Assembly: GCF_008728515.1 (NCBI RefSeq)
Contig: NC_044990.1
Coordinates: 60,182,879 to 60,246,878 of the forward strand
DNA: 64,000 nt
Direction: 5' to 3'
DNA from: Papio anubis
Taxonomy: Eukaryota > Chordata > Mammalia > Primates > Cercopithecidae
The stretch's first letter is position 1; each line of letters opens with the position of its first letter. Below the pieces are notes generated by a model. That model saw nothing but the letters and a program-made list of their open reading frames with translations. It was not told the DNA's origin and made no database searches. Position numbers and translations under genes: made by a program. Shown here piece by piece: positions 23,011-35,159 of this stretch.

Positions 23011-23699
23011 AGAGCTCAGATATGTTTGTACAAAGATATGGCACAGCTATGCAAGTATCAATTCACCATTTGTTTTACAAACATTCTACTAAATATTTTA
23101 CAAAAAAGCACCTTCCTCATTTCAAAAATATAAATAATATTAAATATATAAACTAATTTCTTAAGGTTCTATATTCAGAGTTTTACCTTTAAGTCATGGT
23201 AGACAGAGTGATCAGGAAATAATAAATAAAATATATTTGGCATAAACAAGCAAAAAGTTAACTTTATCAGGACAGGGAATAATTTTTAAATTCTCCTGGT
23301 CATGTTTTTAATCTATTTTTTGTTAAGAAGGAACTATCCAGATGGTCCCTGACATATGAGGTTTGATTTTATGACGGTGCAAATGTGATAGTCATGTAAT
23401 ATGCTCCTTGACTCACAAAACAGTTATGTCCAGATAAAGCTGCGTAAGTTGAGAAGTTGAGGAACATCTGTATATGAATACAATAATCACATTGTATTTT
23501 ATGGGAAGCTAGTGTATATATCATAGTTTTAAATTTATCCCTTCACCACATAAAATCCCTTCTTTTCTTCAAGTTTCTAATTGTTTGTCCAAGCCACAAG
23601 CCCCGTTGTATTTTCCTATTTCTCTTTTTCATTTCTCACATATAATTAATCATTATGGGTAATTAATTTTACCACCCAAACCTGTTTACTGTCTTTTAT
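23011..23699. other. AT-rich DNA; possible old DNA-transposon scrap at 23330-23475
   Basis: Mostly unrecognised. The 23330-23475 part (around CCCTGACATATGAGG and GTAAGTTGAGAAGTTGAGG) resembles the edges of a widespread human medium-reiterated repeat. I cannot name it reliably. Confidence 0.35.
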
Positions 23700-24290
23700 C
23701 TTCATCCTGCAATGTAGTACCAGCCATTATCTTCTACCCCTGAATTACTACAAGACTCTTTAAAATTGGTCTCTGTCCATTCATGTGTCCCTCTGAACAG
23801 TTCATTTACTCTAGTGATAATTCAAAGAGACAAATTTGATCATGTATATTGTTTCTGTTTAACATAACCTTGTGAGTTCCACATTTTCCTCAGATTTGAG
23901 TAGAAACTCCTTAACAAGGTAGATGAGTCCATGTAGTTCCGCCCTTTCTCCCACCAATTTCATATCTCACCATATATCTTTTATGTGTTTTCTCTGTGCT
24001 CCCTCATCCTGCCAATACCTTCTACACATTTTTTACACTGCTTGGCTAATCCTCCTTCTTTAAACATCAACTTAGATGTTACCTCAAATTACTAAGACAT
24101 TGAGTATCCCTCCTAAATAGTATCATGCTAACTAGGAATAGTAAAATTGCGATATATAGTATAAAGAACTGTGATTGTTTACTTAATTAAGTTTCCCCCA
24201 ATTAAATTTTAGGCATATTGGAGTAAGAATTATGGCTTTCATCTACATATCCTTGGAAACTAGAGCAGGGTATAAACTGATAGTATAAGT
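23700..24290 (+). mobile_element. L2 (LINE2) 3' fragment, probable
   Basis: Very diverged, but the order of several phrases matches an L2 3' region: AAATTTGATCATGT, ACTCCTTAACAAGG, GTGCTCCCTCATCCTGCC, ACTTAGATGTTACCTC and a final segment before a CTTTCATCTACATATCC phrase. L2 is a pre-placental LINE, so all copies are dead. Identification is by phrase order only. Confidence 0.5.
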
Positions 24291-25904
24291 TATCAATTAA
24301 ATTGCATTGATATAATTTAAAATTTAAGTTACAAATGATAGCCAGTAAATTTTTTGCTATGAAAGAGGCTTCTAATATTTAACCTGAAAAATATATGGAC
24401 TTTGAAAGATGATGGCAAAAGAAAGAAAAACAATATAAGAAAGATTGCAAACCAATTCAAGTATATCCAAGTACGTGAACTGAGTTTAGAATACTGGAAC
24501 AGAGAAGAGAGTCTATGGGTATAGACCATTGAAAAAGTTCATATAGTTTTGTGGATATCAAAAGTTAAGGTAAAAAGATAGATAAGAGAACGATACACTT
24601 AACCAGGTAAGCTGACTCCACATGATAATTTGGGGGGCTTCATTTTATGCTATTACAAGAATTTTGTATTTTATTTTGAGACAAATAAGAAGGTATTAAA
24701 AGATCTTCATAAGGTGAGTAGCTGTTTCCTTACCAGCCATGTTAAAGATCTGAAAGGTTCAAGACTGGTGGTAGAAAGACCAGTTAGAGACCCCAAGCCA
24801 TTTATAAATGCCTCCTGTCCTAAATCAAGGGAGTTATTATTCTCTAATACTTTCACAAAAGAGTTCAATGGAATTCCTTTAGAAGTGTAGAACTGGCTTT
24901 TAGCTCAATTTTTCTTTCCACTGAGTTGACAATGAAACTCTGCTTTTTTTTCCCCAGGAAGTTTCTGAGGTTCAGTTACAGAAGTAATTTTTGTACAGCA
25001 TAAATATTTCCAAACTGTAATTCTTCCATTTTTTCCCCTTAGTGAGCACCGCTTACAAATAGGTGGTGATAGAAAGACATGGATATATTTGACATCTCTT
25101 TCTTATACTCTCAACGTGCTGTCAATATAATCACCATTGCATTTTTATAGGGAAGCGATATTTTACTTATGACTACCCAGTGATTAGATTGTCTACCATT
25201 CAAAGTGAGATGCTTACGTAAGTCAGTTTACTATGGTTACTTACCTGAGCTGTTGGCTTTGCCCATACTTCCAAAGCTAAAAATTGTATTTGTATTGTGT
25301 TTCACATGTGTTCTCCATCTTCCTTTAGCCATTTTAAGCTATGGAAATTTAACATTCTCCTGTATATTTAGTTTTCTTTGATGAATCTTATTATAATCCA
25401 TTTTTCCATACAGAATTCTTCTGAGTGACTCCTTTGTTAAATCTTCTCTGTCAGAGCTTCTATATTCACTTGAGAGCTGAAAGCAAAACTCAACTACATC
25501 CCAAGACTTTCATTGAAATTCTCTTAGATTATGAAAATGACATTAAAAGTTCTAGTAAATAAATAGTAGTAAAATCATTCACTACACAGAAAAGACATAA
25601 AGGAAGAAAAAATGTTTCCACTTCTTACTTAGAGAGGGTAATGTGGTATATCGAAAACAATATATATATTGGCTTTGAATTATATAGTCTGTGTTGAGAT
25701 CTTTTCCTTCTCATTGTCAGCTGAATCATTTTGGTTTTAATTCTTAAGGACTATGGGATCAATTTTCTTATTGCTAAAATTACATTCAGGAGAGATAAGT
25801 ATTAAATGGATAATATATATCAGCATTTGACAGATTTGAACAGTCAATGTATTTACTTCTCTCTTGTTTTACTCTTCATTGTCACTCATGTCTTCCAAAA
25901 GATT
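24291..25904. other. AT-rich DNA, nothing recognised
   Basis: No supported gene or repeat. The longest open frame (24630-24890, 86 codons) has no recognisable protein signature. Confidence 0.55.
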
Positions 25905-25962
25905 TATATATGTGTATATATAACATATATATAAAGAATATACACACACACACACACATAAG
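25905..25962 (+). repeat. TA/CA microsatellite
   Basis: A TATATATGTGTATATATAAC block followed by a CA run of about nine units. Confidence 0.85.
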
Positions 25963-25982
25963 TTTTTAAAAATCTCTGTGAA

Positions 25983-26115
25983 ACCGGCAATAGGGTTACA
26001 TGCTTGCAATTCCAGCTACTTGGAAGGCTGAGGTAAGAGGATTGCCTGAGCCCAGGAGTTTGAGAACAGCCTGGGCAACATAGCAAGAACTCATCTTAGA
26101 AAATAATAATGATAA
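25983..26115 (+). mobile_element. Alu-monomer-like fragment (FLAM or AluJ piece)
   Basis: Recognisable 7SL/Alu phrases in order: TTGCAATTCCAGCTACTTGG, GAGGCTGAGGTAAGAGGATTG, GAGCCCAGGAGTTTGAG and CAGCCTGGGCAACATAGCAAG. An A-rich AATAATAATGATAAT tail follows. Only about one arm is present and the start is missing. Confidence 0.75.
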
Positions 26116-26302
26116 TAGTAAATATCTGTCAAGATTGATAGCAAAGATATAAACTAAAATACATATCACCATTGTATTCATTTCGTGTATTTCATTTGTA
26201 TTTATTTCAATCATACAACTGTTTAACTGGGCTATTTGTAATACCAATAAAAATGCTGACAATTATAGATCACTGGCTTTACTATTTTTTATAAAATTAA
26301 GT

Positions 26303-26402
26303 TTTCTTTTTAAGAGACAGGGTATCATTATGTTGCCCACTCTGGTCTTGAACTCCTCAAACTGTCCACCTACCTTACCTCCCGAAGTGCTAGGATCACT
26401 TA
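26303..26402 (-). mobile_element. Short Alu/7SL-like fragment
   Basis: Contains AGAGACAGGGTATCATTATG, TTGCCCACTCTGGTCTTGAA and AAGTGCTAGGATCAC, the antisense of Alu left-arm text. About 100 bp, diverged. Confidence 0.65.
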
Positions 26403-28263
26403 CTTTAGAATGAAAAATATCCTGTTTTCTTTTCTGAACTAACAGAGAGTTTTATAATTAGTAGGCAGTCTATATTTGTTAAATTGCTTATAATGTTGGT
26501 TAATTTTTACAACTTCATACACTTTTTTTTGTTTTCTAATTATTTTTATTTAATATTTCTCATTCTTGCTATGTAAGGAAAAATAAACCAAAGAAAAAAA
26601 TTAAAATCAAGTTCTCTGAGTCATAAACTCTGTCACTGGTGTCCAATAATGCTTTAAGATCACAAAGATAATTTGTATATTCCTGAAAGGTCTGAAACAC
26701 TAATCTCAGGGCTAAATTATATTACTTAACATTTTACAAAAAATTGTAATTATTGATGTCAAATTTCTGTGGGATCTATAGATCATTATGCTGCCATTTC
26801 ATAAATGAATAACCTGAAGCTTCCTTCTATGACATTCCAAATCCCACACATAAGTCAGTGGAATGGAGCCAGAGGGAATGTTAGACAGTTTTGAAGTCCA
26901 GTCGCAATGCATAGTGAAATACCTCCTCACTCAATCCATTAGCAACACTGCCTCAAATTTAATGAAGTAAATTTCATTTAGAAAGTAAAACTTTTGTTAA
27001 AGTACTTCTTACATATCTCCTTGTATTGACTGGACATGTTTTCCATTTGAAGTCCACTGTCTATAAGACAAATTGACCTTAATGAGAGCACCCTGAGTAG
27101 TATTACCAATATGGAGGTCACAAGTAACATTAAAGAAGAAAATAGCACTATAAGAATAGCTGATAACTCAGAAGACTCTGTGCTCAGCACTAAATATACA
27201 CAGCAGGACGGGGTAGGAGGGAGGTGATATGTGTTCAATTGACCATCTCTTTTATGGAGGAATAAATAATTTACTCAGGGTTATTTGAAGGGCAGTGAAG
27301 TATTATGTCTTTCTTGCTGAGGTGGTTAATTATACTTTGGATTTATTCTCAAGGGAAAATGGGCTCCTATCTTTTGAAACTGTAATATAGAAATAATTGC
27401 TGCATATGATTGCACCCTCTGTACATATTTATAGAGTAAATGAATGAAAAAATGAAATAAAATTGCAAATTAACTTGTAAAAACTAGTGCAATAGAAAAG
27501 CACTATTTAATCTCTGCATGCCCTCTCAGACCAAAACCAGAATAGAACAAAACAAAATAACACAAGGTTTCAATTCAGCCTATCTGGGCTACTACAACAT
27601 TATTTGTAACTTTCACATATTTGCAAACATTATAAAATAAACTTTATAATGAAATTTAACTGACAACTTTGATAAAGCAGTACATTTGGAGAATGTTCAA
27701 TTTAACCACATTAATTTTAAAACATTGCTTAGCTAAATAAACAAATAAATTTTATAAAGTCAAAATAAGTAGGCACAGTTCTGAAAAAAAAGGTAATATA
27801 TGAAGAATAAATATTAAACTTTCTACCCATTTAGCAATTCCATATCAATTACCTTATTTAGCCATCTCTGCAATGCTAGAAGATATTATTTCTCATTTTT
27901 GCAAAAGAAGAGGTGCAGTTTGGAATGTGGATGTGGCTCTCCCAATAACATGTAGCTTCCTGTTCCACATTTCACAGTCTTCAAGTCAATCGCACTAGGT
28001 ATATTTTGATCTCTCAAAAATGTCATGGTCAATTTTGTTGTAGATTTTAAACAGCTGATACTTTATTGTAGAACTATCATTTTCTTCTCTCCTTATCCTT
28101 TTCACTTGACTAATTTCTCCTTTAGCCAACAGTTATATTTTTAAATCTCCGTCTGTGCTAGGAACTGTAATTCTCTTTCATCCTTCAAGTTTCAGTTTAG
28201 CACTTCTTAAATTGGAAAGTATTCCCTAATTCTGCAAATATAGGATTGGAGCCTTTTTATACT
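26403..28263. other. AT-rich DNA; possible small L2-like scrap near 28090-28240
   Basis: No gene supported. The phrase TTCATCCTTCAAGTTTCAG near 28178 followed by a short conserved-looking block resembles an L2 3' piece, but it is too short for a firm call. Confidence 0.45.
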
Positions 28264-28480
28264 AGAGATTGGCAAACTATGGACCAGCCTGCTGCCAAGT
28301 CCAGCCTGCTGCCTGTTTTTGTACAACCTCTGAGCTAAGAATGTTTTTCTCATTTTTAAATGGTTTGAAAAAATTGTGCAGTATGAAAATTATATCAAAT
28401 TCACAATTGACTTTCCATAAGTATTTACTGGGACACAATTATGCCCATATAATAAACACTGGAATCTTCATAAATGTTGA
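28264..28480 (+). mobile_element. Non-autonomous hAT-like DNA transposon fragment (MER1-type group), probable
   Basis: The start GATTGGCAAACTATGGACCA, followed by CAGCCTGCTGCCTGTTTTTG and later TATTTACTGGGACACAATTA, matches a common human hAT-type non-autonomous family. The right terminal inverted repeat is not visible, so the copy is truncated or rearranged. Subfamily not determined. Confidence 0.5.
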
Positions 28481-29650
28481 CACATAGGTATCAAGGGCAT
28501 GTCTGAGTTCTCTCTGAGACCAGCTGCATCAGATTCACCATCATGAAGCAACCAAGCAGAGCCTGAAAAATTTCAGCAGCTTAAAAGACTCAAGTCAACA
28601 AAGATCATAATCATATCATTATAAATGAGGTAGATAAAAAAGTGAGATTTTTAAAAAATGTTTTTGTGACAATAAAGTTGGACAATTATTAGACAGGTTT
28701 CTAAACAAAAATAAGATAAGTGAATAATATTTAAAGTAGTAGAAGATGAAGGGGACTTTGGGGAGAAAGAAAGAATGTGTGTGTGGGTGTGTTATTTTAA
28801 ATATATCATTTACTTTTGATCTAGCAACATAGTGATTATACCAATAGTGGAATATATGACAAATAAAAAGTTATTCTTCTGTATAAGTTTTTCATTTTTT
28901 TCTTAAGTTTTGCTATTTTAGATTAATATTTCTCTTAATTTTTTTATGATTTTGAATTGTTTAAAACACATGAGTAAAAATGCACAACTTTAAAAAGATT
29001 AAGGAACACCTTTAATTTTGAAATGTTACTCATTAAAATGTTATAGTTAGTATTTTTACATTATTAATTGAAATAAATTATTTTAATTTTCTGGTTTCCT
29101 TTAATTAATAGTTACTTTTATGCTGTGGAGGTTTCATTTTTGATATCTTTTCTATAGAAAATGTAATCTTGGAGAGTAGTGAATTCTAATTTAAGTCTGC
29201 AACTAACTAGAATTTTAACTACTTCAGTTTCCAATATCTAGTGGCTAATGTGTAATCCCTGATTATATCTCTAGGTTTTTAATATTCCTCACTCCAAAAG
29301 ACCTTGATCATACTAATTTCCAAGTGCTGCTTACAGGGTTAGATTTCTTATTTTAATTTAATGTTCTAAAACTCATCCATAATTCAGAATAATACATGAC
29401 TGATTTAAATAAATAAACCTGAATAGCATTGCCATATTATGAAGAGAGGCAGAAATCAAAGTATATTCAGCAGGTCCAATTATATTGTTAAGTATAATTA
29501 TACTTATAAGTATATATATATACTCCAATTATAATAGCAGCCTATTGTTATATACAAGTCTATAAAACTGAACTGCTTTATGGCTTAAACTAGGCCAAAT
29601 TCCATGCATTTTTGAACAATTTTAATGTTCCAAATTTTTATCTTATTAGG
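28481..29650. other. AT-rich DNA, nothing recognised
   Basis: No gene supported. A short TATATATA tract lies near 29510-29522. The flank directly left of the HERV-K-like LTR ends TCTTATTAGG. Confidence 0.6.
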
Positions 29651-30516
29651 TATTGTGGGATCTGGCCAGCAACCCACAATGCAACGGGGCTCTCTCTTTG
29701 TTCCCAGGTGGATTGGCAGGTCGAGAAATAATAGACACACATAAGACAGTGAAAGCTGGATCCAGGGGGGTCACTGCCTTCTGGTCCCGCAGTGCCAACA
29801 GTGCACTGTATATGCCAGCATTTATTATTAAGTTTAGTGAGGATGGGGGTAGGTTAGTGAGGGATTTAGGGTCATTTGATTATGAAGTGAGATGGTCACA
29901 TGGGGATTAAGTAATTCTTTAACATCTATATGCAGAAGTACAGTATACAGAGATAAGAATTTACAATATAGTGTGTGCATCAGTAATTTCTAACAGAATC
30001 TTAAAACAGGAACACAGTCTTTCCATAACCTATGATTAGCAAGATATTAATCAGCAGTAACAGTTACAGCAAAAGCTGGTTACAAACAATTTATAGAAAC
30101 AGGACATGAAGTTAGACAATGAGACCAGAATTTCTCAGAAGGGAGTATGCCTTAACCCTAAAGAGTCCTAGAAGAGCCACAGCAAGATGAGGGCGTTTAT
30201 AGTCCTATCTTATCCATATGGACAGGCGCTCCCCCATGCGTTCATTTATAGGCTCTCCACGAGGGTCGCATTCCATTCCCAGAGCTATGAACATCTGCTT
30301 TTCTGGGATACAAATCTTGGTGATGTGAAACCTTTCTGACTGCACGTCCGTTCATAGGCTCTCTGCAGGGGGAAGCACATCACGTGCTATTGGCTCATTC
30401 TGGCAGTACAATCTGGCATTGTCTTTACACAATCCTGCATGCAATTTTGTATTTACAATAATCAGGGGCGTTTCATTTTTTATTCTGTAGCAATAGTTTC
30501 AGGGTGTCTCCCTACA
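29651..30516 (-). repeat. 3' LTR of the HERV-K-like provirus
   Basis: About 866 bp from TATTGTGGG (29651) to CCCTACA (30516). On the minus strand it begins TGTAGGGAGACACCC. The first 127 bp on the plus strand match 36035-36161. No solo-LTR target duplication can be tested because the other end of the provirus is truncated. The plus-strand frame at 29653-29910 is a shadow. Confidence 0.88.
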
Positions 30517-31213
30517 TCTTTCCCTTTTCTCTGATTAAATGAACCATAGCAATCATACCTTGGTGATGATTACGATTAGATTGAAGAGTATTTTTTACAA
30601 TTTTACACATGAACAATAAACCAATAGCACAAATTAAACACAGAACAAAATTAACGATAGTGGATCCTCCCAAAGATTTTACCCATTGAATGGGGTTGAG
30701 ATTAGATAACCCCTTAGAGATATCGTCTAAAACTTCAGCACTGGGTAAAGCAGTTAAGTGTGCTTGAGAGGCCTCAAAAATCTGTTCTTTTAGTTTGCTT
30801 GTGTCTAAACTTAGATTATCTTCACTTCCTTGTAAATGGCATTTTACTGATTCCCAACTGTGAACAGACTCATTATATTGAAATGGAGTTATACAAAAAT
30901 CAGAAGTATTCCAATCACATTGCATTTGTAATCTATGTTCTAAATTCATAATTTTATCTCCCATCCATATAACAGTTTGTTTTAGATCATTAATTTGATT
31001 GGCCAATTTTTGATCAATATCTGACTGAGAATTCCACATCCGAGTAGGATTTTTCTGCCATTTATCCACAAAATGAACGGTTTGAATAGATTGATGTAAT
31101 GCAACTCCAGCAGTAGCAGCAGTCGCAGTAACAGCAATTAAGCCCATTATTACTGCAATTAAAGTAAAAATAAATCCTTTTAAGAATTTTTTGTAAAATA
31201 TTGTTAATAACAT
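30512..31213 (-). CDS. env transmembrane subunit of the HERV-K-like provirus, open for 233 codons
   Basis: Fusion-type envelope subunit. Residues 12-38 are a hydrophobic, alanine-rich fusion-peptide-like segment. A coiled-coil-like stretch follows (about 62-95), then the disulfide pair Cys99 and Cys107 of the MQCDWNTSDFC motif, three N-glycosylation sequons (N102, N114, N133), a membrane span at about 184-203, and a short basic tail. The stop codon TAG at 30512-30514 lies inside the first bases of the LTR. There is no interruption in the whole subunit, which is unusual in this provirus. The ATG shown is internal, because the frame extends upstream into broken surface sequence. Without an intact surface part it is not a functional envelope gene. 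Expression is unknown. Confidence 0.8.
   Translation of the reverse strand: MLLTIFYKKFLKGFIFTLIAVIMGLIAVTATAATAGVALHQSIQTVHFVDKWQKNPTRMWNSQSDIDQKLANQINDLKQTVIWMGDKIMNLEHRLQMQCDWNTSDFCITPFQYNESVHSWESVKCHLQGSEDNLSLDTSKLKEQIFEASQAHLTALPSAEVLDDISKGLSNLNPIQWVKSLGGSTIVNFVLCLICAIGLLFMCKIVKNTLQSNRNHHQGMIAMVHLIREKGKM
30517..30535 (-). other. Polypurine tract of the HERV-K-like provirus
   Basis: Minus strand reads AGAGAAAAGGGAAAGA directly before the LTR start. It is nearly pure purine and overlaps the last env codons. Confidence 0.8.
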
Positions 31214-32690
31214 GGATAGAAGGGGAAGATTCCCAAGGCCTATGTAAGGCTACAAGGAGCCAAACACCTTCTCTGGCTCTATTAAAATACTATGATATTG
31301 ATTAAAGGATGAGTCAATACAAGTATACAAGTAACAATTAACACAGGTGATTAAGTTGGTTTTTGAGCTAATATGCATCTTTCCTACTAATAACATATAT
31401 GGTGGTTTAACACAACTTTTAAGTGGTACAGTTTTGTTGGACTCCATATAGATATTATATATATTTTGGGATGGTACTCTTTTTTGTGAATGTGGGGTCA
31501 GGGGAATAGGTTGTATGAGAGATGGTGGGGGGGCATTAGCAACAGGGGGGTAAAAGTCCTCATAATCTTTACTGTCCCATCTTTGAATTGACCTTTTGAC
31601 GACTGCCATAGTGATATTTTTGGCTGTGTGGAAATAGTAGTGTAAATAGACAAAAGTAAGACAATCTGTTGTCTTAGTTTTCGAGGTGACAAGGTGGATT
31701 TACTTATAACACTTTCTCCAGCCCAAACTCTTATGCCAGTCATAGCTATGGTTAATCTCCATAATTCTGAATGTTCACATCCTAAGTGGGGAACAATGAG
31801 CCTTGGCTTTGGAGGGGCAATGCCTGACCCTTTCCACTTAAAAGGAAAAAGGAATTAAATCTACAATATAATAGGGGAGGGCTGTCACTATTTTTTTTTG
31901 ATAAGTAATATAGAGAAAATGTTGACAATCTCTGTGACCTTGAGAGCAATCATTAGTAATGTGACCTTTGGGAGCCCAATCAACAATGGTGTAGTGAGAA
32001 GAATAAAATAACACCATTCCTTCTGAACTAACACAATCCTTCCATATTAATTTGTCAGCATTTGAAGAGAAGTTGAGAGGACACGCAGAACCTAAAGGCT
32101 TATACTGGGATGTGTGAATATCATCAGTGATTCCTGTTTTGATCTGCCTTAGAAGTTTTAATGAGAGCCCTGATACCAAGTGTCCTAAAGGAGGGACAGA
32201 GTGACTAGATGGTAGTGTGACTGCCCAAGTTTGAATATCTAATGAGAGATATCCATTAGTGGGTCCCAGGCACAAAGGCAGAGCCCTACAACCTAAAGTG
32301 ATATTGAGAGGGGTTCCTTCTTCTTAAGGTTTGGCAGGACAACGATCGTCTACAGAACCAGGCATCCAAATACTATCATTAACATAGACCTCGATAGGAG
32401 CGTCCATCCATATCATGGCTCGAATAAGAGGAGGAAAAGGAATATAGGCCCAATATGTATAGTTTTTAAGTCTGTGGAGTGACAGAGGGTAGAAGGATCA
32501 GTGTCATCAGGAGGAGGCAGAGGTTGAGCAGACCTGGATTGCTGGAGACAAGTTGTTCAGGATGGCTGACTGGATTGTCTAACGTAAAGGAGTTAGCGTG
32601 GTCATTTTCTTCTTTTTGACTATTGGATGTGTTAGTTGTTTCCTGCTGTGGCGCTTTTTCAGCAAATTTCTCTGTCGTTGTTGCATGCAT
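31214..32690 (-). pseudogene. env leader and surface subunit remnant of the HERV-K-like provirus (broken)
   Basis: A leader frame at 32690-32466 has a charged N-terminus and a hydrophobic stretch (GLLNLCLLLMTLILLP) like a long betaretroviral signal peptide. Surface pieces follow at 32275-31838 (containing WIPK- and CPLNFSSN-type text) and 31743-31250 in shifting frames. Stops near 32460, 32330 and 31840 and at least one frameshift near 31600 break it. In an intact virus this part binds the receptor. The assignment rests on position between integrase and the transmembrane part, and on the leader. Confidence 0.75.
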
Positions 32691-32940
32691 CTTCAGGATA
32701 CAATTTCAGGTGTCTAGCAGGAATCTAAGCAGGAGATTAATGTTTACCTGGGGAAACACAAGCATAACCTCTTCCCCACGTTAAAATACAACATTTTGAC
32801 CATATATTAGATTGAACATCTTTCCACCACACTTCCCTTCCTTGGTTTACCGTAGGACGGTTACCAGAGAAATGTTTTTCGGCAGCAGTAACAACTGGAT
32901 TTAGGAATATTAAGAAAATTTAACATGAGCAATGCCAAGT

Positions 32941-33495
32941 TTAGTTGTATGTGGGGGTAGACAACTCCTTATCTCCCTCTTTTTGTTTAAGTAATTGTAA
33001 TTTTAAAGTTTTGTTACTTATTTCTACAATAGCTTGGCCTTGTGGGTTATAAGGAATACCAGTAATACGTTTAATATGCCACTGATCAAGAAAATTTTTA
33101 AAAGCTTTACTGCAATAGGCTGGACCATTGTCTGTTTTGAGCTCACTAGGAATTCCCATAACTGCAAAACATGAAAACATATGTTTTTTAACATGAGAAG
33201 TGACTTCTCCGGTTTGACAGGTAGCCCAGATGAAATTGGAAAAGATGTCAACTGTGACATGCACATAAGCTAATTTTCTAAAAGAAGGAACATGAGTAAC
33301 ATCCATTTACCAGATGACATTAGGAGAAAGGCCTCGGGGATTAACTCCGGGAGATTGTGTGGGTAAGACAAGAACCTGACATTGAGAACAGTATTGTACA
33401 CTTTGTTTCGCTCATTTCCAACTGAGAGAATATTTATGTTTAAGACCTGAGGCATTAGTATGAGTGAGTTGATGAAATTGTTCTGCATCTGTAAT
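32941..33495 (-). pseudogene. pol integrase of the HERV-K-like provirus, core well preserved
   Basis: The core frame (33306-32941) contains Asp2 in MDVTH, Asp59 in LKTDNGPAY and Glu95 in QAIVEISNK. Exactly 35 residues lie between the second Asp and the Glu, the classic DD35E spacing. Upstream, in translation through one TGA, the zinc-binding region shows HQLTH and a CSQC pair near 33400-33470. The C-terminal domain after residue 121 is cut by a stop. Integrase joins viral DNA to host DNA. The upstream stop and C-terminal loss mean this copy is a pseudogene. Confidence 0.85.
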
Positions 33496-33499
33496 GGCT

Positions 33500-34180
33500 A
33501 GAGAAAGTAGAGTATCAACTTCATGATTACCACTGGACAAAGGTCCAGGCAAGTTAGTATGAGAATGAATGTGAGTGATGAAAAAAGGATGGTTTCAGTT
33601 TCTGACAGTTTTTTGTACCAAAGAGAACAAGGAAAACATATTGGTGTCAGCAATATTTTTGATGGTAGCTGTTTCTATTGCCTTAGTGGCACAGACTACA
33701 TAAGCTGAGTCAGAGACAACATTAAGAGGCTGATCAAAATCCTGTAATGCACAGATAACAGCAAACAACTCAGCTATTTGAGCAGAAGTGCATGGAGTAG
33801 AAATGACTTTATCTTTTGGTCCTACCTACCTTGCCCTTCCATTACTGGATCCATCAGTAAAAATGGTAACGACTGTCTCTAGTGGTGATGAACGAGTAAG
33901 TTTTGGTAGAATCCAGGAAGTATTTCATAGAAATTGAAAGAATTTTGACTTAGGCAAATGATTATCAATAGTACCAATGAAGTCAACCAGATTAGTCTGC
34001 CAGCACAAAGATGTAGAAAAGGCATTTTTAACTTCATTTTTTGAAAAAGGGACCACAATAATGTTTGGATCAAAGCCGGAAATTTTAGTGATATGTTGAC
34101 GTCCTAACCCAATCAAAGTGTCTATTTGATCAAGATATATTGAAAGAGTGTTAGAGGTTGAATTAGGAAGAAATACTCAT
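33500..34180 (-). pseudogene. pol RNase H of the HERV-K-like provirus (broken)
   Basis: By translation of the minus strand, RNase H boxes appear in order: TDGSSNG near 33835-33862, SAQIAELFAV near 33765-33795, and SDSAYVV near 33695-33715. The first acidic triad is thus recognisable, but frames of 63-64 codons at 33879-34116 and several stops break continuity. RNase H removes the RNA template strand during reverse transcription. Confidence 0.75.
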
Positions 34181-34184
34181 TGAA

Positions 34185-35153
34185 CTAGAGAATCACTTTG
34201 TACTCTAGTCCCATAGGAGAGTGGATGGAAGGAAAAACTGAAAATTGTAAAGGTAAATTTGGGTCAATACGAGAGACTTGTGCCTCTCTCACTCGTTCTA
34301 CAAAAGACGACTCTTGTTTTGCTGGTTCAGATAGAGAGCGAGGACTGTTTAAATCTGTATCTCCTGATAAAGTGGCAAACAGGTGAGATAATGCATAAGT
34401 AGGAATGTCTAGAGTTGGTCTGAGATAATTGATGTCACCTAGTAATTTTTGAAAATCATTTAAGGTGTTTAAATTGTCAGTACAAAGTTGGACTTTTTGG
34501 GGCTTAATAGAGTGAGCTTCTCGCTGCATTCCTAAGTACAGAAAAGGAGTGGCTTGTTGGATTTTATCAGGAGCAATGTGGAGTCCTGCATTAGCAACAG
34601 CTAATTTTAAAGAGGTAAAACATTAAATTAATTCAACTTTAGTGGGGGCAGCAATCAGTATATCATCCATATAATGAAGAATGTAATTATTTTTAAAAGT
34701 CTGTCAGGTAGGTTGTAACACAGTACTGACAAACAACTGACAAATAGTAAGACTGCTAATCATTCCTTGAGGTAAAACTTTCCATTGATACCTAGCTGCA
34801 GGAGCTGAATTGTTAATGGAAGGTATAGTGAAAGCAAATTTTTCACAGTCTGACTTGTCTAAAGGAATATGAAAAAAGCAGTCTTTAAGGTCAATGATAA
34901 TTAAAGACCATTCCTTAGGAATCATGGAGGGGGAGGGCATACTGGGTTGTAACGCCCCCATAGGTTTAATAACTGCATTAACAGCTCTTAAGTCTGTTAC
35001 CATCCTCCATTTTCCTGACTTTTTTTTGTACAACAAACACAGGCAAGTTCCATGGAGACAAGGAGGCTCAATAATGTTTGCTTGTAGTAAATCATTAACA
35101 ATTTCAATTAAGGGTCCAACTTGTGTTTGGAAAGCAGCCACTACTCTACCCAA
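34185..35153 (-). pseudogene. pol reverse transcriptase of the HERV-K-like provirus, split by one stop
   Basis: Frame 35153-34704 holds the fingers and palm: KKSGKWRMVTDLRAVN, then the first catalytic Asp88 in IIDLKDCFFHIPL, and LPQGM. It ends in TGA near 34701. Ten codons further, in the same frame, comes the YMDD box (34662-34673). The thumb and connection follow at 34529-34185. The start is odd: gag matrix text is joined almost directly to RT near 35160, so the RT N-terminus is partly missing. A single TGA separates the two halves of the palm. Confidence 0.88.
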
Positions 35154-35159
35154 ACAGGT

